Shown here: positions 1 through 6,819 of the stretch, piece by piece
Position numbering within the stretch: position 1 is the stretch's first letter
Layout of the letters: each line of letters opens with the position of its first letter
Source of the DNA: Flavobacterium sp.
GTDB lineage: Bacteria; Bacteroidota; Bacteroidia; Flavobacteriales; Flavobacteriaceae
DNA length: 6,819 nucleotides
Direction of reading: 5' to 3'
NCBI GenBank assembly: GCA_017989775.1
Contig: JAGNPF010000080.1
Location: 1 to 6,819 of the forward strand
Notes under the pieces: generated by a model
The model's input: the letters and a program-made list of their open reading frames with translations, nothing else
Databases searched by the model: none
What the model was told of the DNA's origin: nothing
Translations under genes and position numbers: made by a program

Positions 1-34
1 CATTTACTACAGTATATAACTAAACTTGTTGATT

Positions 35-1108
35 ATGGAATCCCAAAACACAAATTCTGGTTCGTATAAGTTCGAAAAAATAGTAGATACCTTGATAAGA
101 TTGGGGGTGTTGTCATTGATTTTGATGTGGTGTCTAGACATCTTGAAACCCTTTATCCTAATCCTGGTTTGGGCAATAGTCATTGCTGTTGCCATTTACC
201 CCGTTCATACTTTTTTTTCAAAAATTTTTAAGGGAAGAAATATTTTGTCCAGTATCGTGCTGATTTCGATTATGTTGAGTTTGATTTTGATTCCAAGTGG
301 ATTGATTATGTATTCTCTTTACGAAGGAATCAATCACTTTCGTGAATTGTTTGAGTCAGGCCAACCTTTGATTCCTCCACCGGGCGGAAGCACCGCAAAC
401 TGGCCGACCATTGCAAAGCCCATTGTTGAGTTTTGGCAATTGGCCTCGGAGAATTTGCAGGAAACCATCGTAAAATATTCCGATGAAATAAAAATATATG
501 GCTCTTTCTTGTTATTGGGCTTGGCAGGTGTCGGGAAAGGGATTGCCACTTTTGTCGCATCCATAATCATTGCGGGAGTTTTGTTGATTTATGCCGATTC
601 ATCTTCGGAGGTAACCCATAAAATTTTTAGAAAATTGGTCGGCAAAAATGGTGATAATTTTGCCGACATATCAGTGCTTACCATTCGAAACGTGGTAAAA
701 GGAATTCTAGGAGTTGCCTTTATTCAAACCGCCATGGCAGGTCTTGGCTTTTTTATGGCAGGAGTTCCTTTTGCGGGTTTGTGGACCATTTTGTGCCTGA
801 TTCTTGCCATTATCCAGGTGGGGATAGGGCCAATTGCAATACCGGTTGCCATTTATGTGTTTTCCGTTGCCAATCCCACTACCTCCATCATTCTGGCCAT
901 TTGGTTGGGAATCACGCTTACCATAGACAATGTTTTGAAACCCATTTTATTGGGAAGAAATGCGCCAGCACCCATGCTCGTGATTTTTTTGGGCGCCATT
1001 GGAGGCTTTATTTACAACGGTTTCTTGGGTTTGTTTCTGGGTGCCATCATACTTACCATTGGCTATAAACTTTTCTTGATTTGGTTGGATACGGAAACAG
1101 ATCATTAA
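35..1108 (+). CDS. AI-2E family transporter (PerM-like membrane protein)
   Basis: Polytopic inner-membrane protein of 357 residues, the usual length for the AI-2E/PerM family (Pfam PF01594 type). Hydrophobic segments lie at about residues 22-57 (two close helices), 70-96, 156-187, 222-242, 245-278, 282-300 and 311-345, with a soluble stretch near 97-155. The C-terminal half has family hallmarks: VKGILGVAFIQ (221-231), VPFAGLW (244-250), GIGPIAIP (263-270), DNVLKPILLGR (298-308) and the glycine-rich GAIGGFIYNGFLGLFLG (320-336). Members have been linked to autoinducer-2 export or Na+/H+ antiport, so the substrate here cannot be named. I chose ATG at 35 rather than the in-frame TTG at 26, which would add only three residues. 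The gene stands alone, about 400 bases upstream of katG. Family assignment is firm; transport role is by family only. Confidence 0.92.
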   Translation: MESQNTNSGSYKFEKIVDTLIRLGVLSLILMWCLDILKPFILILVWAIVIAVAIYPVHTFFSKIFKGRNILSSIVLISIMLSLILIPSGLIMYSLYEGINHFRELFESGQPLIPPPGGSTANWPTIAKPIVEFWQLASENLQETIVKYSDEIKIYGSFLLLGLAGVGKGIATFVASIIIAGVLLIYADSSSEVTHKIFRKLVGKNGDNFADISVLTIRNVVKGILGVAFIQTAMAGLGFFMAGVPFAGLWTILCLILAIIQVGIGPIAIPVAIYVFSVANPTTSIILAIWLGITLTIDNVLKPILLGRNAPAPMLVIFLGAIGGFIYNGFLGLFLGAIILTIGYKLFLIWLDTETDH

Positions 1109-3747
<2,639 letters not shown>

Positions 3748-3784
3748 TTTCAAGGTTTTATGAGGTAATTTGGAAAGGTGGTTC

Positions 3785-3806
3785 GGCAACGGACTGCCTT
3801 TTTTTT
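3785..3806 (+). terminator. Likely rho-independent terminator of katG
   Basis: About 40 bases after the katG stop, GGCA (3785-3788) and TGCC (3795-3798) form a short stem closed over a 6-base loop and followed directly by eight Ts (3799-3806). An alternative stem pairs AAAGG at 3774-3778 with CCTTT at 3797-3801. The stem is short, so the call rests on position and T-run. Confidence 0.5.
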
Positions 3807-4049
3807 GGGTTGTTTAGTTCGTAAATTATTCCAATGAACATTATTTGATATGCTACTTTACTATTGCATTTGAAGTTGACTAACGAAGCGGTTGAAAAGA
3901 ATCCTATTTTTTACTTTTTTTTGTAAAAATCAGTTAAAATTTGGAGTGGGACTAAGTGGGAGTATCTATGGCTTTGAGTAGGCTTTGGGTGGGAGTCTGT
4001 GCCGTCCTGTCCTGTCCTAAAATAGCAGAGTCCTATTTTGAGTACCACC
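3807..4049. other. Noncoding junction between katG and the accessory region
   Basis: No gene is visible. The stretch is low-complexity in places: GTGGGA recurs at about 3946, 3956 and 3990, GGCTTTG occurs twice near 3970-3990, and CCTGTCCTGTCCT is a short tandem repeat near 4005-4017. A perfect 7-bp stem with a 7-base loop (AAAATAG 4019-4025, CTATTTT 4033-4039) stands just before the first intron fragment and could act as a weak terminator for minus-strand transcripts. Past about 4036 the sequence begins to resemble the start of the second intron copy (TTGAG, TAC, ATTACC). On the minus strand this is where the attC-like site of module 1 would be expected, but I could not recognise one. Confidence 0.5.
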
Positions 4050-4254
4050 ATTACCTTGAAACGCCTGAAACAGCGAGGCTATCAATCCTTGACCGATGTT
4101 TACATCGAACTCAACCCATCACTTTGCGAACCGCCGAGTACAGCCTGTCTCGATTTTTATTGGGATGACCCGCTTGGTTTATCCTGAGCGATAGCCGAAG
4201 GGTTCGGTGTGAGAGGCGCACTCCGTTCCATTGGGGGCGGAGCCGTCTACTCGA
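4050..4254 (+). mobile_element. Degenerate group II intron 3' end, copy 1
   Basis: Remnant of the 3' end of a bacterial group II intron, plus strand, opposite to the genes beside it. It begins with a piece of the intron-encoded protein's C-terminal reading frame (ITLKRLKQRGYQSLTDVY...), then domain V (ACCGCCGAG ... TTCGGTGTGAGAGG) and domain VI, ending in the conserved CTACTCGAT (4248-4254 carries its last bases; the A in CTAC fits the branch point). Domain V is broken: it carries a 25-base stretch at about 4140-4164 where copy 2 has two bases, a REP-like block at about 4176-4202, and a three-base GGT loss on the 3' strand. No 5' intron half and no reverse transcriptase remain, so it cannot splice alone. 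It matches copy 2 at 5744-5927 closely. The 3' splice end lies 17 bases from the DUF2461 stop codon. Confidence 0.7.
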
Positions 4255-4261
4255 TTAGCGG
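4255..4261. repeat. Left boundary box of gene module 1 (TTAGCGG)
   Basis: TTAGCGG follows directly after the intron 3' end. Its exact reverse complement CCGCTAA lies at 5437-5443 on the far side of the DUF1905/DUF2461 module. In integron cassettes the first bases of a cassette are complementary to the outer box of its own attC; this pair has that geometry. The pairing is seen; the cassette reading is inferred. Confidence 0.5.
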
Positions 4262-4271
4262 TTCGGGCTTT

Positions 4272-4949
4272 TTACTCGTCATACTCAATTGCTTTGTTTA
4301 TGTAGTCAATAAGTGGTTTTGTTGTTTTGAAAAAGTCCATAACGGTTGTAATACAACCTTTACTTGTTAGAAGCTTGTTATTGAGTGGTTCTTTGGTGCA
4401 AAATCCTTTCATTTTCAGAAGTTCACTTGCTGGATTAGTCTCGTTATAGCCGTCTGGCATTTTTTTAAGTTTTCCAACACCTTGTATTCCATTTGGAAAT
4501 GTTTCTTGAAATTCAGAGGAGGTTATGATTTTGTTGAAGTCCGTGAATGAATAATCAATCTCTTGACGAATTTTCTTCAAATACTCAGACGTAGTTTGCC
4601 AAACTCCACCACCAACCGAACAATTATCCGGTTCTATATGAATAAAATATCCTGCCTTGTTTGGCTGTGGGTAATTCTTATTAAAAACTATTAAGACATA
4701 ATTTTTGTATGGTGTCTTATCTTTTGAAAACCTTAAATCTCGATTTACTCTCGTCAAGCACTTTTTAGGGTCTAAGTTGGCTTGTAAAATTGCGTTGTCA
4801 ATCTTTGATAATTCTTTCAAGAGATTTTCAGTCAATTGAAGTATATCGCTTCTGTAATTTTCATACAAGTCTCTGTTTTGCTCAAACCATTCTCTTGAAT
4901 TATTTAGTTTAAGATTTGAAAGGAAGTCAAGTGAAGTCTGCTTAATCAT
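4272..4949 (-). CDS. DUF2461 family protein
   Basis: Soluble protein of 225 residues of the DUF2461 family (TIGR02453 type), whose biochemical role is not established to my knowledge. Recognition rests on the N-terminal FLSNLKLNNSREWFEQNRDLYE (start near residue 9), the basic motif RVNRDLRFSKDKTPYK (67-82) and GYFIHIEPDNCSVGGGVW (100-117); the spacing and length match the full family. There are no membrane segments or signal peptide. The start codon overlaps the stop of the upstream DUF1905 gene by 8 bases in ATGATTAA, so the two are probably translationally coupled. The stop is followed after 10 bases by the module boundary and then, in the opposite orientation, by the intron fragment. Composition is far more AT-rich than katG, consistent with acquisition from elsewhere. 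Family call is secure; function unknown. Confidence 0.9.
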   Translation of the reverse strand: MIKQTSLDFLSNLKLNNSREWFEQNRDLYENYRSDILQLTENLLKELSKIDNAILQANLDPKKCLTRVNRDLRFSKDKTPYKNYVLIVFNKNYPQPNKAGYFIHIEPDNCSVGGGVWQTTSEYLKKIRQEIDYSFTDFNKIITSSEFQETFPNGIQGVGKLKKMPDGYNETNPASELLKMKGFCTKEPLNNKLLTSKGCITTVMDFFKTTKPLIDYINKAIEYDE

Positions 4950-5409
4950 TTCTTTTGCTTAATTGGTCAATAAATTTCAAAATCACTTTAATTTGTTTGT
5001 CTTCCGATTTTGTAGAAGCAATTTTCCCAATGATTTCTTTTTGTTCTTCGTCAGTCAACTTTTTAAAGGTTTTCAAAACTCCTTCTTCTTTGAATGTTTC
5101 TAAAATTTCTTTTTCGGTAATTTGTTCCTTTGTAGTCAGTAAGTAAAGAGTCACTTTAACCTTGTCGCCACCACTTTTATTAATTGCTTTTCTGATTTTG
5201 TCATTTATAGAAATTAGTTTGTCTTGGTCACCTAGTTTTGCGAGGTTGATACTTTCAATTTTGTAGTTGTCAATAGCGCCAGCAACTTTCATTGAACCCC
5301 ATTTACCAACTATGTGTTTTGTGTTGGGAATTTGGATATGGTAAGTCCAAGCACCTTTGCCGTGTTCATATTTTAACTCTAATATTTCGTCTTTTACTAG
5401 GTATTCCAT
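4942..5409 (-). CDS. DUF1905 / YdeI-OmpD-associated family protein
   Basis: Protein of 155 residues in two parts. Residues 1-92 look like a DUF1905 domain: GAWTYHIQIP (19-28), a G-M-K-V-A-G-A-I-D turn (38-47) and ISINDKIRKAINKSGGDKVKVTLYL (67-90), a beta-rich pattern. Residues 98-155 fit the YdeI/OmpD-associated C-terminal helical region (LKTFKKLTDEEQKEIIGKIA ... KVILKFIDQL). The name comes from proposed bacteriocin-protection relatives; no specific function can be read from the sequence. It is the first gene of module 1, overlaps the DUF2461 start by 8 bases, and is probably transcribed from within the conserved repeat A just upstream: the gap from ATG to the repeat edge is only 27 bases. 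ATG at 5409 is the only sensible start. No Shine-Dalgarno sequence is visible. Confidence 0.85.
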   Translation of the reverse strand: MEYLVKDEILELKYEHGKGAWTYHIQIPNTKHIVGKWGSMKVAGAIDNYKIESINLAKLGDQDKLISINDKIRKAINKSGGDKVKVTLYLLTTKEQITEKEILETFKEEGVLKTFKKLTDEEQKEIIGKIASTKSEDKQIKVILKFIDQLSKRND

Positions 5410-5436
5410 TTTGTTACGGGTTGTCTTTTAGCTTGA

Positions 5437-5561
5437 CCGCTAACGTCCCCGTGCTACAACGGGTTTGGGACTAAATTAAGCCCTATTTTCGGATTTGCCA
5501 AATCATCCCAAATACAAAACCAACTTTGCATTAAGCCTATTGCCCAAATCCGTTGTAGTAG
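5437..5561. repeat. attC-like imperfect palindrome, repeat A
   Basis: Long imperfect inverted repeat between modules 1 and 2. Its outer box CCGCTAACG starts at 5437. The main arms are CTACAACGGGTTTGGG (5454-5469) and CCCAAATCCGTTGTAG (5543-5558), 15 of 16 positions complementary, the exception a potential G-T pair. The roughly 70 bases between the arms include ATTAAGCC twice (about 5475 and 5530). Bases 5460-5503 are identical to 6737-6780 in repeat B. Length, palindromy and position just upstream of the next gene's start recall integron attC sites or large flavobacterial cassette repeats. The outer boxes do not match the canonical RYYYAAC/GTTRRRY consensus fully, so attC identity is inferred. 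Confidence 0.6.
5471..5502 (-). promoter_or_regulatory. Candidate promoter inside repeat A, reading into module 1
   Basis: On the minus strand TTTG (5502-5499) is followed after exactly 20 bases by TAATTTAG (5478-5471), seven of eight matches to the Bacteroidota -7 element TAnnTTTG with -33-like TTTG at acceptable spacing. It points at the DUF1905 start, with about 60 bases between the -7 box and ATG. Both boxes fall in the 44 bases shared exactly with repeat B. Confidence 0.35.
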
Positions 5562-5565
5562 CTTT

Positions 5566-5591
5566 GTGTGCCCTGCATAAGCAGGACACAC
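5566..5591. repeat. Strong hairpin between repeat A and intron copy 2
   Basis: GTGTG (5566-5570) pairs with CACAC (5587-5591) and CCTGC (5572-5576) with GCAGG (5581-5585) around the tetraloop ATAA, with one C-A mismatch in the stem. No T-run follows on either strand, so it is not a classical terminator. It fits a structural element of the recombination-site region. Confidence 0.65.
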
Positions 5592-5657
5592 GCTGTAGGC
5601 TTTGATAAAAATTTGAAAATACAAATTTTGGATTAGAAAACAAATGGTACAGCGTGT
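5588..5657. repeat. 10-bp perfect inverted repeat next to the intron 5' end
   Basis: ACACGCTGTA (5588-5597) and TACAGCGTGT (5648-5657) are exact reverse complements about 50 bases apart; the interior is AT-rich. The right arm touches or overlaps the 5' end of intron copy 2, and the left arm overlaps the 3' side of the hairpin at 5566-5591, so the two folds compete. It may be the distal half of the attC-like site into which the intron inserted, or a second, gene-less site in tandem. Confidence 0.5.
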
Positions 5658-5927
5658 TAGTTTTCCAGAGGGTGCAAGTCCCTTGTGGGCGGACTGAAAA
5701 TCCGAACCACTAGTACGTCGCAAGGTTGTTTTTCTTGAGATACATTACCTTGAAACGCCTGAAACAGCGAGGTTATCAATCCTTGACCGATGTTTACATC
5801 GAATTGAACCCATCACTTTGCGAACCGCCGAGTACGTGACCCGCTTGGTTTATCCTGAGCGAAGCCGAAGGGCTCGGTGGTGTGAGAGGCACACTCCGTT
5901 CCATTGGGGTCGGAGCCGTCTACTCGA
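5654..5927 (+). mobile_element. Internally deleted group II intron, copy 2
   Basis: More complete than copy 1. The 5' part begins near GTGTTAG (5654; compare the GUGYG consensus) and shows domain I sequence typical of bacterial group II introns: GGGTGCAAGTCCC (5670-5682) and ACGTCGCAAGG (5715-5725). From about 5730 it jumps to the last codons of the intron-encoded protein, so the rest of domain I, domains II-III and nearly all of the reverse transcriptase are gone. Domain V (about 5823-5881) keeps ACCGCCGAG on the 5' strand and CTCGGTGGT on the 3' strand, suggesting a CGC-type catalytic triad, but its distal helix holds a REP-like block at 5847-5872. Domain VI ends in CTACTCGAT. The element lies antisense to the toxin-antitoxin genes, its 3' end 15 bases from the antitoxin stop codon. 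The exact 5' boundary is uncertain. Confidence 0.75.
5744..5839 (+). pseudogene. C-terminal fragment of group II intron-encoded reverse transcriptase
   Basis: A 31-codon open tail ending in TGA, reading ITLKRLKQRGYQSLTDVY then IELNPSLCEPPST. The same frame is present in copy 1 from 4050. Between the copies only two codons differ in this tail before domain V, GGC/GGT for Gly and CTC/TTG for Leu, both silent, which suggests that the frame was under protein selection in the parent intron. The stop falls inside domain V, so coding and ribozyme sequence overlap. No start codon, polymerase motifs or maturase domain remain. The assignment to the intron protein comes from position directly before domain V; I do not recognise a named domain in so short a piece. 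Confidence 0.5.
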
Positions 5928-5934
5928 TTGGCGG
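5928..5934. repeat. Left boundary box of gene module 2 (TTGGCGG)
   Basis: TTGGCGG follows directly after the 3' end of intron copy 2. Its reverse complement CCGCCAA is matched at six of seven positions by ACGCCAA (6714-6720) on the far side of the toxin-antitoxin module. The box differs from that of module 1 (A to G at the third base), and the partner changes with it. Confidence 0.45.
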
Positions 5935-5942
5935 GAGTAGCT

Positions 5943-6275
5943 TTACGCAATCTTTATATTACTGTTTAGTAATTCTACGTTGAAATTAACTTTTGCTTTT
6001 AAAGCACTGAAAACTCTTAATATTGTTTCAACGGTTACATTAGTAGTGTTGTTTTCAAGTTTTGAAATCTGAGCCCTTTGAACGCCAATTAATTTACCTA
6101 ATTCATCTTGAGTCATATTTCGTTCAAGTCGAATTTTTTTGATTAAGTCTCCGATAATTTCCATTTGAAGTTCTTGTTCGTAAAGCGTTCTTTTTACGCT
6201 TCCTGTTTCGCCAATAAATTCATTTTTAATTTGGTCAAAAGTGAACATTTCTAATTCTTTTTCTTTATTTTTCAT
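5943..6275 (-). CDS. XRE-family antitoxin (HigA-like)
   Basis: DNA-binding antitoxin of 110 residues in a type II toxin-antitoxin pair; expected to bind and neutralise the toxin encoded just upstream and to repress their shared promoter. A helix-turn-helix of the XRE/Cro-cI type lies at about residues 54-75 (MTQDELGKLIGVQRAQISKLEN), followed by VETILRVFSALKAKVNFNV, the usual end of this family. The N-terminal 50 residues, with GSVKRTLYEQEL, resemble the toxin-contact arm of HigA-type antitoxins. I start at ATG 6275; the frame could extend to a TTG at 6296, but that would lengthen the overlap with the toxin gene to 32 bases. With ATG the overlap is 11 bases, good for coupled translation. The stop lies 15 bases from the end of the antisense intron. 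Pairing with this toxin is inferred from adjacency. Confidence 0.88.
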   Translation of the reverse strand: MKNKEKELEMFTFDQIKNEFIGETGSVKRTLYEQELQMEIIGDLIKKIRLERNMTQDELGKLIGVQRAQISKLENNTTNVTVETILRVFSALKAKVNFNVELLNSNIKIA

Positions 6276-6615
6276 TTCGCTTAATTTTAAATTCAAAGTA
6301 TTTCAACCTTATGCTTTCTGCTTTTTCAATTTCTTTTTCTGGAGTTTTGCCCGTTTTCTTAATTATTCCGTGTGTAGCTAAAACTAAAGTCTTAGTTTTT
6401 TCGGTTTTGTCCCAAAAGGCAAAAATTCTGAAATAAGTTTTGTTATACAAGGTTCTAAATTCCCAAATTTCTCCTTTGAGTTTTTTAAACAGTTCGTTGT
6501 CGTTTTTAATTTTTGATTTGTCTATGTTGAAAATAATCTTGTCTCGACTTTTTTCGTCTAATTCAAGAAGAAATTCTCTAGCCTCTGTCAAAAAAATAAC
6601 ATCAAATTTATTCAT
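6265..6615 (-). CDS. RelE/HigB-type toxin (Gp49-like family)
   Basis: Small basic protein of 116 residues that matches phage-derived Gp49-like/HigB toxins (PF05973 type) of the RelE/ParE superfamily; relatives are ribosome-dependent mRNA endonucleases acting in the cytoplasm. Family features are LKGEIWEFRTLYNKTYFRIFAFW (46-68), the strand TLVLATHGIIKKTGKTP (76-92) and the C-terminal helix EIEKAESIRLKYFE (95-108). The toxin gene precedes the antitoxin, the order usual for HigBA rather than RelBE, and overlaps it by 11 bases. A good Bacteroidota -7 box lies 22 bases upstream of ATG. The length is complete with no disruption, so the toxin may be active. The lysine-rich KKTGKTP segment and Arg63 are plausible functional residues; I cannot assign catalysis from sequence alone. 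Confidence 0.87.
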   Translation of the reverse strand: MNKFDVIFLTEAREFLLELDEKSRDKIIFNIDKSKIKNDNELFKKLKGEIWEFRTLYNKTYFRIFAFWDKTEKTKTLVLATHGIIKKTGKTPEKEIEKAESIRLKYFEFKIKRNEK

Positions 6616-6636
6616 TTAATTTTTTTTGTTTCCATA

Positions 6637-6644
6637 CAAAGATA
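6637..6644 (-). promoter_or_regulatory. -7 promoter element for the toxin-antitoxin operon
   Basis: TATCTTTG on the minus strand matches the Bacteroidota -7 consensus TAnnTTTG exactly and ends 21 bases before the toxin ATG, leaving a short A-rich leader. No TTG stands at the ideal -33 distance (TTAAAC is nearest), so only the -7 part is well supported. Confidence 0.5.
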
Positions 6645-6713
6645 CAAATATAATTTGGGTTGTTTAATTATATTTTTTAAAGTAAATTTTCTTAGTGAAG
6701 TGAGGTGCTATTC

Positions 6714-6819
6714 ACGCCAACGTCTTGGCACTACAGCGGGTTTGGGACTAAATTAAGCCCTATTTTCGGATTTGCCAAATATTCCAAATACAAACCATCT
6801 TTCCATTAAGCCAAATGCC
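6714..6819. repeat. attC-like repeat B, cut by the window edge
   Basis: Second copy of the repeat seen at 5437. It starts with ACGCCAACG, then CTACAGCGGGTTTGGG, and shares 44 consecutive identical bases with repeat A (6737-6780 against 5460-5503); similarity continues with small differences to the last base. Only the left arm and interior are in the window, so the right arm (expected near a CCCAAA..CCGYTGTAG sequence) cannot be seen. It stands about 100 bases upstream of the toxin start. Confidence 0.65.
6748..6779 (-). promoter_or_regulatory. Candidate promoter inside repeat B, reading into module 2
   Basis: Same TTTG - 20 bases - TAATTTAG arrangement as in repeat A, in the identical core and pointing toward the toxin-antitoxin genes. 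The toxin operon also has its own -7 box nearer to the start, so this one would be additional. Confidence 0.3.

Noticed and set aside
4019..4039. Stem AAAATAG/CTATTTT as a firm terminator for module 1 transcripts
   Set aside because: The stem is AT-rich and only 7 bp, and intron remnant lies between it and the gene stop; kept only as a remark in the junction entry.
3956..4168. 70-residue open frame across the katG-intron junction
   Set aside because: It joins low-complexity noncoding DNA to the intron tail in the wrong frame; the correct frame of the intron protein is the one starting at 4050.
5292..5474. 60-residue plus-strand frame running into repeat A
   Set aside because: It is the opposite strand of the DUF1905 gene plus repeat sequence; no protein features.
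5454..5723. 89-residue minus-strand open frame through repeat A and the intron 5' part
   Set aside because: It spans palindromic repeats and ribozyme sequence, so it is a chance frame over structured noncoding DNA.
4050..5927. Insertion sequence with the two similar 184-205 base copies as its ends (composite transposon)
   Set aside because: The copies end in group II intron domain V/VI features, have no terminal inverted repeats or transposase, and no target duplication is seen.
5437..6819. CRISPR array
   Set aside because: Only two copies of a long palindromic repeat more than 1.2 kb apart with genes between; no short regular spacers.

Overview
The window looks like a piece of a Bacteroidota chromosome, most likely a flavobacterium. 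Start regions are AT-rich without clear Shine-Dalgarno motifs, one promoter candidate has the Bacteroidota -7 element TAnnTTTG, and protein composition fits. This is inferred from sequence character only, not from a database match.

Left part (1 to about 3800, plus strand): two ordinary core-type genes. The first encodes an AI-2E/PerM-family membrane protein. After a roughly 400-base gap with no convincing gene comes a complete katG for a bifunctional catalase-peroxidase with all active-site residues visible, followed by a likely hairpin-plus-T-run terminator.

Right part (about 3810 to 6819): an accessory region, visibly more AT-rich in its genes, with all four genes on the minus strand in two modules of the same design. 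Module 1 carries a translationally coupled pair (DUF1905/YdeI-like and DUF2461). Module 2 carries a HigBA/RelE-type toxin-antitoxin pair. On the minus strand each module begins beside an attC-like imperfect palindrome (repeats A and B share 44 identical bases), continues into the genes, and ends a few bases after the last stop codon at the 3' end of a degenerate group II intron fragment lying in the opposite orientation.

The ends of each module are short inverted complements that match module by module: TTAGCGG with CCGCTAA around module 1, TTGGCGG with ACGCCAA around module 2. In integron gene cassettes the first bases of a cassette pair with the outer box of its own attC. Together with antisense group II introns sitting at the cassette ends, this makes the right half look like a fragment of an integron-like cassette array in a flavobacterium. 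No integrase lies in the window, so that reading is an inference. The conserved repeat core also holds a candidate promoter pointing into the cassette genes, which could let each palindrome act as both recombination site and promoter.
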